A stretch of 64,000 nt of DNA from Neisseria sp. MVDL19-042950 (GTDB lineage Bacteria > Pseudomonadota > Gammaproteobacteria > Burkholderiales > Neisseriaceae): contig NZ_JAUKWH010000001.1 in assembly GCF_030504625.1 (NCBI RefSeq), forward strand, positions 248,001 through 312,000, given 5' to 3'. The notes beneath the pieces were generated by a model. That model was not told the DNA's origin. It made no database searches and saw only the letters and a program-made list of their open reading frames with translations. The translations under genes were made by a program, and so were the position numbers. Shown here one piece after another: positions 20,983 to 30,694 of this stretch. Position 1 is the first letter of the stretch. Every line of letters starts with the position of its first letter.

Positions 20983-21750
20983 ATGAAAATGAAATTATGG
21001 CCATCTTTATTATTGATTGCTTTGTTGAGTGCATGTGCCGGTAGTGGTGCTCCTAAGAAACCAAGTGCACGTGAGCGTTCCGTACAAGTCTCCAATATTA
21101 AAACTCAATTGGCTGTTGAGTATATGCGCGGGCAAGATTATCGTCAGGCAGTCAGCAGTATTGAAGAAGCTTTGGAAAGTAATAGCAAAAATGAGATTGC
21201 TTGGCTGATACGTGCCCAGATTTATCAGTACTTGAAAGTTTCTGATAAAGCTCGGGAAAGTTTTCAAAAAGCACTTGCTTTAAATCCGAATAGTGCAGAG
21301 ATTAATAATAATTACGGTTGGTTTATGTGTAGCCAATTAAACCGTCCTAATGAAGCTATTCCTTATTTTGATAAAGCTTTAGCTGATCCTACTTATCCAA
21401 ACCCCCAAGTTGCTTATCTTAATAAAGGCATTTGCAGTGCTAAGATGGGGCAATATTCTTTATCAGAAGCCTATTTAGAACGGGCATTAGCAGCCGACCC
21501 GCAATTTACATCGGTATTCAAAGAAATGGCACGCACCAAGATGCTTGCAGGCAACTTAAGCGATGCAGATTATTACTTCCGTCAATATCAAAGTAAGGTC
21601 GATGTTTTGACTGCTGATGATTTGTTGTTAGGCTGGCGTTTATATAATGCTTTGGGTGATACACAGGCAGCTTATGAGTATGAAGCCCAGCTGCGGACTA
21701 ATTACCCTTATTCTGAAGAATTGCAGACAATTACAACAGGACGTTTGTAA
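20983..21750 (+). CDS. pilW: Type IV pilus assembly/stability lipoprotein PilW (PilF family)
   Basis: Outer-membrane lipoprotein that stabilises type IV pili and PilQ multimers, so it bears on DNA uptake. A lipobox LLSAC puts the lipidated Cys at residue 18. The rest of the 255 aa is a string of TPR repeats (for example AVSSIEEALESNSKNEIAWLIRAQIY then AINNNYGWFMCSQ-like helices). The track extends 46 codons into rlmN in another frame; the ATG at 20983 gives the proper signal peptide. Its stop overlaps the rodZ start (TAATG). Confidence 0.92.
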   Translation: MKMKLWPSLLLIALLSACAGSGAPKKPSARERSVQVSNIKTQLAVEYMRGQDYRQAVSSIEEALESNSKNEIAWLIRAQIYQYLKVSDKARESFQKALALNPNSAEINNNYGWFMCSQLNRPNEAIPYFDKALADPTYPNPQVAYLNKGICSAKMGQYSLSEAYLERALAADPQFTSVFKEMARTKMLAGNLSDADYYFRQYQSKVDVLTADDLLLGWRLYNALGDTQAAYEYEAQLRTNYPYSEELQTITTGRL

Positions 21751-22697
21751 TGAACGATAACCAAAACACCGAACAGCAATATATTAATAATGCTGCCGTT
21801 GAAATGGGCGCAAAGTTGCGTCATGCGCGTGAGCAAAAAGGGTTTTCTATCGGCGAGGTGGCCGAGCGTTTAAAATTGCCGGCGCGCCAAATTGAAGGGT
21901 TGGAGAGCGGGAATTACGAGGGGATGCCCGAAGCAGTTTTTATACGGGGATTCCTGCGTACCTACGGGCGTTTTTTGGGATTGGATGAGAATGAAGTAGC
22001 GTCTTATCTTGACCGCATTTTGCCGCAAAATCGGAGTAATCTTTATGCTGTTGAGCGCAACAACCAGTCATTAAATTATCAACAAACTGAAATTAAAAAA
22101 TCCTTTCCCAAATGGGTAGCAGGTTTATTAGTACTGGCATTGGTTGGTTCAGGTGTATATGTTTGGCAGAACAAGTCAAATTTAGAGTATGCAAAACAAA
22201 CCGATAGTAATATTCAATCTGAATTAAGCAATGCTTCTGCCCCTAACTTACAGGCGAGTAATATTTCCGTAGTTGCAATGGGGAGCGAAGCAGAATCGGC
22301 TATTACACCTGCTTCTCAAGAATCGGTTTCAGAAAGTCAAGCCGTTGCAGCATCTGCGATTACCAATAGCAAACAGCAAGCCTCTGAGCCTGAACTGGTG
22401 CAAGCTTCCGCTCCTGCATTAACCGTAGCGGCTTCAGATGTAGCACTTATTGCTGCTGATGAGTTGGTGGTTAAAGTGCGTTACCGTTCGAATTTAGTCA
22501 TCAAAGACAAAGATGGTCAATTTGTTATCAATAAAATTGTACCGGCAGGCAGCGAACATCGTTTTAGAGGTGGAGCGCCATACAATGTATGGATTGGTTA
22601 TGCGTCAGGTGCAACCGCAAATTATGGTGGCCAGGATATTTCCGTATCGAAACATATGGTCGGTAAGAAAACATCATCGTTTATTGCAGGCCAGTAA
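21750..22697 (+). CDS. rodZ: RodZ-like helix-turn-helix membrane protein
   Basis: Bitopic cytoskeletal protein that links MreB to the cell wall machinery in rods. The 315-aa product has an N-terminal Cro/C1-type HTH (about 17-90), one transmembrane segment ([18 protein letters not shown], about 122-139), a Ser/Ala/Glu-rich periplasmic linker and a C-terminal DUF4115 beta domain (from about 232). It overlaps pilW by one base and ispG by one base, so translation is coupled. The same gene lies between rlmN and ispG in E. coli. In a coccoid lineage its role may differ. Confidence 0.88.
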   Translation: MNDNQNTEQQYINNAAVEMGAKLRHAREQKGFSIGEVAERLKLPARQIEGLESGNYEGMPEAVFIRGFLRTYGRFLGLDENEVASYLDRILPQNRSNLYAVERNNQSLNYQQTEIKKSFPKWVAGLLVLALVGSGVYVWQNKSNLEYAKQTDSNIQSELSNASAPNLQASNISVVAMGSEAESAITPASQESVSESQAVAASAITNSKQQASEPELVQASAPALTVAASDVALIAADELVVKVRYRSNLVIKDKDGQFVINKIVPAGSEHRFRGGAPYNVWIGYASGATANYGGQDISVSKHMVGKKTSSFIAGQ

Positions 22698-23968
22698 TGA
22701 GCACTTCTTTATTAAAACGCCGTAACACACATCAAGTAGAGATTGACCATATAACCGTTGGTTCAGACGCGCCGGTAGTGGTGCAGTCAATGACCAACAC
22801 CGATACAGCGGATGCTGAAGGAACTGCAAAACAGGTTAAAGAGTTGAGCGATGCCGGTTCGGAAATGGTGAGAATTACGGTTAACAGTCCGGAAGCCGCA
22901 TCGAAAGTGGCTGAAATTCGCCGGCGCTTGGATGATATGGGTTGTAATACCCCGTTAATCGGTGATTTCCATTTTAACGGTGAGCGGCTACTGCAGGAAT
23001 TTCCCGAATGCGCAAAGGCTTTGTCTAAATATCGTATTAATCCGGGTAATGTAGGAAAAGGCGCGAAAGGCGATGAAAAATTTGCTTACATGATTCGTAC
23101 CGCGGCTGAATATGGTAAGGCTGTGCGCATCGGTGTGAATTGGGGTTCGCTTGACCAAAGTATCGCCAAACGGATGATGGATGCCAATCTGGCCTCTGCT
23201 TCGCCCAAACCTCCTGAAGAGGTAATGAAAGAAGCATTGATTGTATCGGCTTTAGAGTCTGCGCAAAAAGCGGTTGATCTAGGTCTGCCGGAAAACAAAA
23301 TTATTCTGTCTTGTAAAGTTAGTGCCGTACAAGATTTGATTCAAGTGTATAGAGAGCTTGGTGCGCGCTGTAATTACCCGCTGCATTTGGGCTTGACCGA
23401 AGCGGGGATGGGCAGCAAAGGGATTGTTGCGTCAACAGCTGCTCTGGCGGTGCTGCTGCAAGAAGGGATAGGTGATACCATCCGTATCTCTCTTACTCCC
23501 GAGCCGGGAAGCCCGCGAACACAAGAAGTTGTTGTTGGACAAGAAATTCTGCAAACTATGGGATTGCGTTCATTTACACCTATGGTTACCGCTTGCCCCG
23601 GTTGTGGGCGTACTACCAGCACCGTGTTTCAAGAATTAGCACGCGATATCCAGCAATATTTGCGAGAACGGATGACCGAATGGCGTGTACAGTATCCCGG
23701 TGTAGAGTCTTTGAATGTTGCCGTAATGGGTTGTGTGGTGAATGGTCCGGGTGAAAGTAAATTGGCCGATATCGGTATCAGTCTGCCGGGGACGGGGGAA
23801 ACACCCATTGCTCCCGTGTATGTCGATGGAGAGCGGAAAGTTACGCTTAAGGGCAATAACATGGCTGTTGAGTTTCTAGCTATCGTTCAGGAATATGTAG
23901 AAACCAATTACGGAGCAGGTGGTAAAAAGCGTAAGGATAGTCGAGTTATTCCTATCCGTTCTATTTAA
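22697..23968 (+). CDS. ispG: 4-hydroxy-3-methylbut-2-enyl diphosphate synthase
   Basis: IspG (GcpE) reduces MEcPP to HMBPP in the MEP isoprenoid pathway, using a 4Fe-4S cluster. The 423-aa product has the TIM-barrel N-terminus ([20 protein letters not shown]) and the cluster region [10 protein letters not shown] (near 300) with [10 protein letters not shown] (near 345). Length agrees with the Neisseria enzyme, which is longer than that of E. coli because of an insertion. Start-stop overlap with rodZ. Confidence 0.96.
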   Translation: MSTSLLKRRNTHQVEIDHITVGSDAPVVVQSMTNTDTADAEGTAKQVKELSDAGSEMVRITVNSPEAASKVAEIRRRLDDMGCNTPLIGDFHFNGERLLQEFPECAKALSKYRINPGNVGKGAKGDEKFAYMIRTAAEYGKAVRIGVNWGSLDQSIAKRMMDANLASASPKPPEEVMKEALIVSALESAQKAVDLGLPENKIILSCKVSAVQDLIQVYRELGARCNYPLHLGLTEAGMGSKGIVASTAALAVLLQEGIGDTIRISLTPEPGSPRTQEVVVGQEILQTMGLRSFTPMVTACPGCGRTTSTVFQELARDIQQYLRERMTEWRVQYPGVESLNVAVMGCVVNGPGESKLADIGISLPGTGETPIAPVYVDGERKVTLKGNNMAVEFLAIVQEYVETNYGAGGKKRKDSRVIPIRSI

Positions 23969-24052
23969 AAACACCTAATTGGATTATTACGGTTTATTTC
24001 AGACGGCCTAAGGTTATTTATCTGCATTGAAAAGCACATACGAGGAGTAAAC

Positions 24053-24439
24053 ATGAAGCAGGATTTACGCGAATTACTCTTAAAACTTTATTTAATCAAT
24101 AATCCTAAAGCTGAACACAAAGTTTTTATTTACACTTACCAAGGTGTAAGTGATATGGCGGTTAATCCGTTTCAATATGCTGAAGCGGATTTAATTGAAA
24201 ATGTGAAGAAAAGTGTAATTTTGCAGAATCTTCCATCAGGAGAGATGGTGCAGGCTTTTGTTGTGCCGTCGAATACTTCGCATAAGAAGCAAATTTGGGA
24301 GATTGAAAATATTATGCTTTACGGCAATAAGAACGGTGTTCTTGTGCCGATTGAATTAGATAAAGAAAATATCGGGCAATCCGATAAGTACAGGCAATTT
24401 GTCAATTTAACCGATAGCATGCTGCGCCAGTTTATTTAA
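24053..24439 (+). CDS. Uncharacterised protein between ispG and hisS
   Basis: I do not recognise this 128-aa protein. It has no signal peptide and no membrane segment. It reads as a soluble alpha/beta protein, with hydrophobic strands such as AEHKVFIYTYQGV and GNKNGVLVPIELDKENIG. It contains no Cys. The ribosome site is strong (GAGGAG) and codon use resembles its neighbours, so it is a real gene. It replaces the direct ispG-hisS junction seen in E. coli, is flanked by a single DUS on each side, and is on the same strand as the operon. Confidence 0.75.
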   Translation: MKQDLRELLLKLYLINNPKAEHKVFIYTYQGVSDMAVNPFQYAEADLIENVKKSVILQNLPSGEMVQAFVVPSNTSHKKQIWEIENIMLYGNKNGVLVPIELDKENIGQSDKYRQFVNLTDSMLRQFI

Positions 24440-24486
24440 TATTAGCTTAAGGCCGTCTGAAATCAATTTGATATAAAAATATAATT

Positions 24487-25782
24487 ATGGGACAAAAAAT
24501 CCAAGCCGTTAAAGGCATGAATGATTTATTGCCTGTCGTACAGAAAGACTTCAAACTTACCGCATCTTTCTGGCAGGCATTCGAAGATATTGTCGTACGT
24601 TGGACTCACCGTTTCGGTTATCAACAAATCCGCACGCCGATTGTGGAGCAAACCGGTTTGTTTGTCCGCTCTATCGGAGAAGAAACCGATGTGGTTGGTA
24701 AGGAAATGTACACTTTTTCAGATTCCAATGATTCGTTGAGCTTAACTCTTCGTCCTGAAGGCACGGCATCTTGTCTGCGTGCGGTTGTAGAACACAATTT
24801 GCTGTATAACGGCCCCCAGAAGTTGTGGTATATGGGCCCGATGTTTCGTCGGGAGCGTCCGCAAAAAGGACGTTACCGCCAATTCCACCAAGTAGGCATT
24901 GAAGCATTGGGTTTTGAAGGGCCTGATGTTGATGTCGAAATTGTGGCGATGTCGGCGGAATTGTGGAACGAACTGGGCATTCGTGATTACCTGACTTTGG
25001 AAATCAATAGTTTAGGTAGCCGAGAAGAACGGGCGGCACATCGTGCCGCATTGGTAGAGTATCTCAGTCGCCACGAAGAAAAATTAGATGAAGATAGCAA
25101 ACGCCGCTTGCATACCAATCCGTTGCGCGTGCTGGACAGTAAAAACCCTGATTTGCAAGAGATTTGTAATGTCGCTCCCCGACTGATTGATTATCTGGGT
25201 GAAACATCTTTGGCACATTATGCGCAGTTCAAAATCATGTTGGATGGTTTGGGTATTGCTTATATTGAGAATCCTCGTTTGGTACGTGGTTTGGATTATT
25301 ACAATCAGACGGTTTTTGAATGGACAACCGATAAGCTCGGAGCGCAAGCTACGGTATGCGGCGGAGGCCGTTACGACGGATTGATTGAAGAACTGGGCGG
25401 AAAACCTGCGCCATCTATCGGCTTTGCCATGGGTGTGGAGCGGTTGTTGTTGCTGGTTAGCGAATATGGTGCACTTGAGGTAAATTCTGCACCCGATATA
25501 TATGCCATGCACCAAGGTGAAGGAGCGGCTTTGCAGGTATTGAAATATACGCAGATGTTGCGCCGAATCGGCTTCAATATATTGCAACATTCGGGTTATC
25601 AAAGCCTGAAGGCTCAAATGAAAAAGGCTGATGCCAGCGGCGCACGTTTTGCATTGATTGTCGCACAAGATGAATTGTCAAATGGCACGGTAACATTAAA
25701 AGATATGCAGGGACAGCTCGGCCAAGTTACTGTGGCGGCAGCTGATTTGGTTAACACTTTAGAACAATGGAAGAATACATAG
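24487..25782 (+). CDS. hisS: Histidine-tRNA ligase
   Basis: Class II aminoacyl-tRNA synthetase charging tRNA-His. The 431-aa product has motif 2 ([19 protein letters not shown]), the His-specific [15 protein letters not shown] and motif 3 ([13 protein letters not shown]), then the anticodon-binding C-terminal domain. No Shine-Dalgarno is visible before the ATG; the upstream DNA is AT-only and includes TATAAA and TATAAT within 15 bp. Its stop abuts the yfgM start codon, so these two are coupled. Confidence 0.97.
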   Translation: MGQKIQAVKGMNDLLPVVQKDFKLTASFWQAFEDIVVRWTHRFGYQQIRTPIVEQTGLFVRSIGEETDVVGKEMYTFSDSNDSLSLTLRPEGTASCLRAVVEHNLLYNGPQKLWYMGPMFRRERPQKGRYRQFHQVGIEALGFEGPDVDVEIVAMSAELWNELGIRDYLTLEINSLGSREERAAHRAALVEYLSRHEEKLDEDSKRRLHTNPLRVLDSKNPDLQEICNVAPRLIDYLGETSLAHYAQFKIMLDGLGIAYIENPRLVRGLDYYNQTVFEWTTDKLGAQATVCGGGRYDGLIEELGGKPAPSIGFAMGVERLLLLVSEYGALEVNSAPDIYAMHQGEGAALQVLKYTQMLRRIGFNILQHSGYQSLKAQMKKADASGARFALIVAQDELSNGTVTLKDMQGQLGQVTVAAADLVNTLEQWKNT

Positions 25783-26412
25783 ATGGCAGCACATATTCAG
25801 GAACAGGAAGAGCTGGAGAATTTTAAATATTTCTGGAAAAGCTGGGGGCGTTGGCTGTTTGCCGCATTGGTTCTTGCCGCATTGATTTACCTCGGTTACA
25901 TCTTGTATCAAAACCATGTATTAAAGAAAGATCAGGAAGCTGCTGCGGTATTAGTGCAGATGGTTGAAAAAGCGCAAAGTAAAGCTGATGCTAAAGCCAT
26001 TAATGCCGATTTGCAGAATTTACAGCAAAATTATTCAGGCAGTATTGCCGCTTCCCAAGCAACCATGATGGTAGCGGCTACTGAGTTTGATAAAGGCAAA
26101 TATGATATCGCTGCAGGCCATCTGAATTGGGTGTTGAAAAATCAGAAAAATCCGCTGGTGCAAACGTTGGCTTCGAAACGGTTGGCGGTAGTTTATTTGC
26201 AGCAAAAGAAATACGATGAAGCATTGGCAGTATTGGATAAAAAAGTGGAAGCAAGTTTTGAACCGTTATTGCAGGAAGCCAGAGGCGATGTATACCTTGC
26301 TCAAGGTAAAAATAAAGAAGCTTTGCACGCATACGAGCAAGCATTGGCAAAACTGCCTAAAGATGCTGCCGACCAAGAATTGTTGTTGCTCAAGGCGGAA
26401 CAGTTGAAATAA
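25783..26412 (+). CDS. yfgM: YfgM-family ancillary SecYEG translocon subunit (TPR protein)
   Basis: Single-pass inner-membrane protein whose periplasmic TPR domain works with PpiD at the SecYEG exit in E. coli. The 209-aa product has a cytoplasmic N-terminus, one membrane segment (LFAALVLAALIYLGYILY, about 23-42) and then TPR-like helices (YDIAAGHLNWVLKNQ, KYDEALAVLDKKVEA, NKEALHAYEQALAKLP). It starts on the base after the hisS stop. The usual third gene, bamB, is absent: a 325-bp non-coding gap and then der follow. Confidence 0.88.
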   Translation: MAAHIQEQEELENFKYFWKSWGRWLFAALVLAALIYLGYILYQNHVLKKDQEAAAVLVQMVEKAQSKADAKAINADLQNLQQNYSGSIAASQATMMVAATEFDKGKYDIAAGHLNWVLKNQKNPLVQTLASKRLAVVYLQQKKYDEALAVLDKKVEASFEPLLQEARGDVYLAQGKNKEALHAYEQALAKLPKDAADQELLLLKAEQLK

Positions 26413-26737
26413 GGCCGTCTGAAAAAACAGATAAACCAATTCTAGGGGCTACCGGCAAATCCGCCTTCGGCAGATTTTGTCGGTAGCCTCGGGTTTGTTC
26501 GAATTAAAATTTTTCAAAAGCAAGTAGTTAAATTGTTTTTGGTAAGAAAAACAGTTGAGAATAAAATGTCGATAATTTTAAAGTCCTGTGCGAGCCATAG
26601 TATTTTATATTGTTGATATTCCAAATAAAACGATATTGTTTGGCCGTCTGAAAACGGTCTGCATATCGGTAACATGAGAAGCGCTTATTCTTTTGCCGTT
26701 TTATAGGTGCGCATAGCTCAAGAAACAGAGATATATA
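26413..26737 (+). other. Non-coding gap where bamB would lie, with a large stem-loop
   Basis: The gap has no credible ORF. It contains a DUS (26412-26423) and an imperfect stem-loop at 26447-26488 (outer GGCTACCG/CGGTAGCC, inner GCC-ttc-GGC, with a bulge). Then comes about 200 bp of AT-rich DNA, a second DUS-like GGCCGTCTGAAAA near 26642, and the der leader. The stem-loop is followed by TCGGGTTTGTTC, so it may end the hisS-yfgM transcript or be a small structured RNA. It could also be scar DNA from loss of bamB. Confidence 0.5.
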
Positions 26738-28195
26738 ATGAAACCCACCATTGCCCTTGTCGGCCGCCCGAATGTCGGCAAGTCGACGTTATTTAACCGC
26801 CTGACACGCACGAAAGATGCGTTAGTGGCCGATTTGCCGGGGCTGACGCGTGACCGCCATTACGGACACGGGCGCGTCGGCAGTAAACCTTATTTGGTTA
26901 TTGACACCGGAGGTTTTGAGCCGGTTGTCGATAGCGGTATTTTGCACGAGATGGCAAAACACACATTGCAGGCGGTTGACGAAGCCGATGCGGTTGTGTT
27001 TCTTGTAGACGGGCGTACCGGCTTGACTCCGCAGGATAAAATCATTGCCGACCGTTTGCGCCAAAGCCCGCGTCCCGTGTATTTGGCTGTAAATAAAGGT
27101 GAAGGAGGCAACCATGCAGTGTTGGCATCAGAGTTTTATGAATTGGCTTTGGGTGAACCTCATGTGATTTCGGGAGCACACGGGGATGGCGTGTATTATC
27201 TGATTGAAGAAATTTTAGCCAATTTCCCCGAAGCGGAAGAAGAACCCGAGCAGCCCAAACATCCGGTATTCGCCGTGATAGGCCGCCCGAATGTCGGTAA
27301 GTCTACGTTGGTTAATGCCATTCTCGGAGAAGAGCGTGTTATCGCTTTCGATATGGCAGGAACGACACGCGACAGCATCCATATCGACTTCGAGCGCGAC
27401 GGCAAGCCGTTTACCATAATTGATACGGCAGGTGTCCGTCGTCGTGGAAAAGTAGAAGAGGCGGTAGAGAAATTCTCAGTAATTAAAGCAATGCAGGCAA
27501 TTGAGGCTGCGAACGTGGCGGTATTGGTTTTAGATGCCCGACAGGATATTGCCGATCAGGATGCTACGATTGCCGGTTTTGCTTTGGAAGCAGGACGTGC
27601 GTTGGTTGTTGCCGTCAACAAATGGGACGGAATCACCGAAGAGCGTCGCGAACAGGTAAAGCGTGATATTGCACGCAAGCTGTATTTTTTGGATTTTGCC
27701 AAATTCCATTATATCTCCGCATTGAAAGAACGCGGCATCGACGGATTGTTTGACAGCATCCAAGCCGCTTATGATGCTGCAATGATCAAAATGCCCACGC
27801 CCAAGATTACCCGTGTGTTGCAAAGTGCTATTGAGCGGCAACAACCCCCGCGTGCAGGTTTGGTAAGGCCCAAAATGCGTTACGCCCACCAAGGCGGCAT
27901 GAATCCGCCCGTTATCGTGGTGCACGGTAATTCGCTGCATGCCATTTCCGATAGTTATACCCGCTATTTGACGCAAACTTTCCGTAAGGCCTTCAATTTG
28001 CAGGGAACGCCTTTGCGTATTCAATACAATGTTTCGGAAAATCCGTATGAACAGGCTGATGACAAACCGAAGAAAAAGCCGTTACGCCGTGTAGCGTTGA
28101 GCAACCGGATTGAGAAGCGGGAAGGGCGTAAAGAAGAAAAAAAACGCTTTAAAAAGAAAACAAAAGTCAGTGTGAAGAAATTGCAGAGTAAATAA
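26738..28195 (+). CDS. der: Ribosome biogenesis GTPase Der (EngA)
   Basis: Double-GTPase needed for 50S assembly. The 485-aa product has two G domains in tandem. The first has GRPNVGKST at residues 7-15 and DLPGLTRD; the second has GRPNVGKST near 185, [10 protein letters not shown] and NKWDG. They are followed by the KH-like C-terminal domain ([11 protein letters not shown]-type block) and a very Lys/Arg-rich tail ([16 protein letters not shown]). Length is typical. It ends at a strong DUS hairpin. Confidence 0.97.
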   Translation: MKPTIALVGRPNVGKSTLFNRLTRTKDALVADLPGLTRDRHYGHGRVGSKPYLVIDTGGFEPVVDSGILHEMAKHTLQAVDEADAVVFLVDGRTGLTPQDKIIADRLRQSPRPVYLAVNKGEGGNHAVLASEFYELALGEPHVISGAHGDGVYYLIEEILANFPEAEEEPEQPKHPVFAVIGRPNVGKSTLVNAILGEERVIAFDMAGTTRDSIHIDFERDGKPFTIIDTAGVRRRGKVEEAVEKFSVIKAMQAIEAANVAVLVLDARQDIADQDATIAGFALEAGRALVVAVNKWDGITEERREQVKRDIARKLYFLDFAKFHYISALKERGIDGLFDSIQAAYDAAMIKMPTPKITRVLQSAIERQQPPRAGLVRPKMRYAHQGGMNPPVIVVHGNSLHAISDSYTRYLTQTFRKAFNLQGTPLRIQYNVSENPYEQADDKPKKKPLRRVALSNRIEKREGRKEEKKRFKKKTKVSVKKLQSK

Positions 28196-28205
28196 TCAAA
28201 GTGAA

Positions 28206-28243
28206 AAGAGGCCGTCTGAAAAACAGTTTTCAGACGGCCTCTT
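28206..28243 (+). terminator. DUS hairpin terminator of der
   Basis: A 17-bp perfect stem (AAGAGGCCGTCTGAAAA and complement) with a 4-nt loop starts 11 bp past the der stop, followed by CTTTG. Confidence 0.8.
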
Positions 28244-28375
28244 CTTTGAATGCGGTGCAAGATATGCCGGTAGAGCAAACGTAAACGTAGCATCTGCAAA
28301 ATTTAAGCACACGATCGGCGGATAACTCCGGAATGCATCTCAAGCCGATGATCGATAAAAGTTTTTTAAATAAGA

Positions 28376-28864
28376 TTACTCGGTATCAGGGAGCTTCATT
28401 GCCAGAACGGTTGCCTCCTGCTTGCTGCGGAAATCTGCCAATTTTTGTGCGAGCAAACCGTCTTCATTGGCTAACATAGATACTGCAAACAAAGCGGCAT
28501 TGGCTGCTCCGGCCTCACCGATGGCGAAGGTGGCGACGGGCACACCTTTAGGCATTTGTACGATTGAGAGCAGAGAATCTTCGCCGCGAAGGTATTTGCT
28601 CGGTACGGGCACGCCCAGCACGGGAACGGTTGTTTTGGCGGCTACCATTCCGGGTAGGTGCGCGGCTCCGCCCGCGCCCGCGATGATGGCTTTGATACCG
28701 CGTTTGCGGGCGGTTTCGGCATATTCGAACATTAAATCGGGTGTGCGGTGGGCGGAAACGACCAGCGCTTCGTATTCTACGCCGAATTCTTTTAGAAACT
28801 CCGCGGCATGCTGCATAACAGGCCAATCGCTGTTACTGCCCATGATGATACCGACTTGAATCAT
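28376..28864 (-). CDS. purE: N5-carboxyaminoimidazole ribonucleotide mutase
   Basis: Class I PurE, which moves the carboxyl group of N5-CAIR to C4 in purine synthesis. The 162-aa product has [22 protein letters not shown], the glycine-rich [15 protein letters not shown] and [17 protein letters not shown], all diagnostic. purK is not adjacent. It is monocistronic, and a short DUS-bearing gap separates it from the lipoprotein gene upstream. Confidence 0.96.
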   Translation of the reverse strand: MIQVGIIMGSNSDWPVMQHAAEFLKEFGVEYEALVVSAHRTPDLMFEYAETARKRGIKAIIAGAGGAAHLPGMVAAKTTVPVLGVPVPSKYLRGEDSLLSIVQMPKGVPVATFAIGEAGAANAALFAVSMLANEDGLLAQKLADFRSKQEATVLAMKLPDTE

Positions 28865-28936
28865 GTAATTTTCCTTGTGGGGATGGTTGTGAGATAGAAA
28901 GAAAAAGAATATTTGTTTTCAGACGGCCTCTGACGT

Positions 28937-29593
28937 TTAGCGTTTTTTTAATTTTGTTGCCGCGCGCTTGGCGGCAGCGCTGTCGGGATAAATCTGAATC
29001 AGTTTGCGCCATGTGTCGCGCGCAATATCCTGCTGCTGCATACGGTATTGGCAGTTTGCTACGTCAAATAGGGCATTAGGGGCTTGCGGGCTGTTGCGGA
29101 AGCGGTTGACATAACGGTTGCCTATGTGAATTACCGACTCACAGTTGCCCAAGCGCAAATGGCTTTGTTGGAGCAGATACATGCTTTGGCGGGCGGTCTC
29201 ATCACCGTTGCCGCCTCCCTCCGCATTTTTCAGCAAGGGAAGAACGGCACTGTAATTGCCGTTCTGGTAATGTTTTTGTGCTTGGGCGTAAGCGGCAATC
29301 GCGGCGGGAGAGCTGGAACGCGTTTGGGAAGGCGTTGTTTCCGCAGGTGTTTTAGATTGCGGCTGGCGGGGAGCTTGCTTCGGTGCGCGGCGTTCAAGTT
29401 GGCGGATGCGGGTTTGCAAACCGGATATTTGTTCTTCAAGACGGGTAATCTGCATGCCGAGCGTGTTGATTTGCGTCTGCATGTCCGGTTCGGGGTAGGG
29501 AATGCCTGAGGGTTTGTCGGCTTGTTTCGGTATTCCGGCACAGGCACTCAATAGTAAGGAGGAAAATAACAGGGCGGAGAATTTTATTTTCAT
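28937..29593 (-). CDS. Periplasmic TPR lipoprotein, CpoB/YbgF-like
   Basis: The 218-aa product has a lipobox LLSAC with Cys 18. A short coiled-coil region follows (about 36-68: INTLGMQITRLEEQISGLQTRIRQLE), then a Pro/Thr/Ser/Gln-rich linker. The C-terminal TPR domain (from about 95) contains AYAQAQKHYQNGNYSAVLPLLK. This coiled-coil plus TPR layout is that of CpoB/YbgF, which coordinates PBP1B with the Tol system. However, tol genes are not nearby and the N-terminus is short, so the assignment is by architecture only. It is probably cotranscribed with the methyltransferase 13 bp upstream. Confidence 0.75.
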   Translation of the reverse strand: MKIKFSALLFSSLLLSACAGIPKQADKPSGIPYPEPDMQTQINTLGMQITRLEEQISGLQTRIRQLERRAPKQAPRQPQSKTPAETTPSQTRSSSPAAIAAYAQAQKHYQNGNYSAVLPLLKNAEGGGNGDETARQSMYLLQQSHLRLGNCESVIHIGNRYVNRFRNSPQAPNALFDVANCQYRMQQQDIARDTWRKLIQIYPDSAAAKRAATKLKKR

Positions 29594-29606
29594 GATGTTT
29601 GCTCGG

Positions 29607-30275
29607 TTATTTTTTCAAAAGCAGGGTCAAGCCGTCGCCTACGGGCAGAGTAATGGGAACGATGCGGTGATCATGCGGCAGATTTTGATTGAATTCCCGT
29701 AAAACCGTATGGGCGGGCGGGCTGTGTTCTCCGGCGGGTTCGAGTACGCGCCCGCCGAGCAATACGTTGTCTATGGCGATAATGCCGCCGCTGCGTACCA
29801 ATTGCAGGCAGCGTTCGTAATATTGCGGGGTGGGCGGTTTGTCGGCATCTATCAGTGCCATATCGTAACTGCCGCTTTCTCCGGCGGCAATCAAGTCGTC
29901 AAGCGTAAGCAAAGCGGGTTGCAGGTGCAGGCTGATTTTGTCGGCAATGCCTGCTTCCTGCCAAGTTTCGCGGGCGATATCCGTGAACGTAACATTGATA
30001 TCGCATGCGGTGATTTTACCGTGTTCCGGCAGGGTAAGCGCCATTGCCGTGCTGCTATAACCGGTAAACACGCCCACTTCGAGATAGCGTTCGGCTCTGA
30101 TCAGCTTGACCAACCAAGTGAGCAATGCCGCTTGTTCCGGCGCAATCGCCATTTTGCCGAGGCGGTGTGAAGCGGTACGCCCGCGTAATCGGGTTAAAAC
30201 CGGATGTTCGGGTTCGCCGATGCCGTGCAAATAAGCAAGCAGTTGCGGGTCGATGTTGTGTATGTGCGTTGCCAT
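29607..30275 (-). CDS. SAM-dependent O-methyltransferase (Methyltransf_3 family)
   Basis: The 222-aa product matches the catechol/caffeoyl-CoA O-methyltransferase-like family. It has the SAM motif YLEVGVFTGYSSTAMAL (near 64), CDINVTFTDIARETW, the metal-binding LIDADKPPTPQYYE and the IAIDNVLLGGRV block. Bacterial members methylate small phenolics, and the substrate cannot be told here. It lies between a DUF3460 gene and a TPR lipoprotein gene on the same strand with short gaps, which suggests one transcript. Confidence 0.87.
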   Translation of the reverse strand: MATHIHNIDPQLLAYLHGIGEPEHPVLTRLRGRTASHRLGKMAIAPEQAALLTWLVKLIRAERYLEVGVFTGYSSTAMALTLPEHGKITACDINVTFTDIARETWQEAGIADKISLHLQPALLTLDDLIAAGESGSYDMALIDADKPPTPQYYERCLQLVRSGGIIAIDNVLLGGRVLEPAGEHSPPAHTVLREFNQNLPHDHRIVPITLPVGDGLTLLLKK

Positions 30276-30296
30276 ACCGGTTAGGCCGTCTGAAAA

Positions 30297-30482
30297 TCAG
30301 TCGGGCTGGTAAGCATACGGTTTTTTAGGCAGTTTGGCCGCTTCGAAACCGGCTTGTTCTTCGGGGTTGAGTTCGACATCCCAAAGCAGACTGCGGTTTT
30401 TCAGGCGCTGTTCGGCTTCCTGAGGGTTTTTCTCCAGAAATTCGTCAATGAATCGGGTGGCATCGGATTTGTAGTGGTACAT
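30297..30482 (-). CDS. DUF3460 family small protein
   Basis: A 61-aa soluble acidic protein matching the betaproteobacterial DUF3460 family: YKSDATRFIDEFLEKNPQ at the start, RSLLWDVELNPEEQ in the middle and a Tyr-rich KKPYAYQPD end. Function unknown. It starts at 30482 after a purine-rich GGAGAAC and is the first gene of a minus-strand run with the methyltransferase and TPR lipoprotein. A DUS lies at its end. Confidence 0.82.
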   Translation of the reverse strand: MYHYKSDATRFIDEFLEKNPQEAEQRLKNRSLLWDVELNPEEQAGFEAAKLPKKPYAYQPD

Positions 30483-30507
30483 GGTGTTCTCCTGTAAAGT
30501 AGGGTGT

Positions 30508-30553
30508 ATTATAGCCGAAAAAATTTTTTACAAACATCTTGATAAGGTATAAT
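30508..30553. promoter_or_regulatory. Divergent promoters of the DUF3460 gene and pcnB
   Basis: TATAAT occurs on the minus strand at 30508-30513, about 26 bp before the DUF3460 start. It also occurs on the plus strand at 30548-30553, preceded by TTTACA with a short 15-bp spacer. The AT-only stretch between them is shared. Confidence 0.45.
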
Positions 30554-30577
30554 ACGCGGTTTCTTTTTGATATTTTA

Positions 30578-30667
30578 AGGCCGTCTGAAACCTTTGCAGA
30601 TAGGCTTGCGTACCGCAGGTTTATCCGCAAAGGTTTCAAACACGAAACACCATGTTTCAGACGGCCT
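30578..30667 (+). promoter_or_regulatory. pcnB leader with competing inverted repeats
   Basis: A DUS at 30578-30589 can pair with its complement at 30656-30667. A second 12-bp inverted repeat, TGAAACCTTTGC (30586-30597) with GCAAAGGTTTCA (30627-30638), overlaps the first DUS by four bases. Only one of the two stems can form fully at a time. Confidence 0.45.
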
Positions 30668-30694
30668 GTTTTGAGATTGATTGCGAAAAATAAT

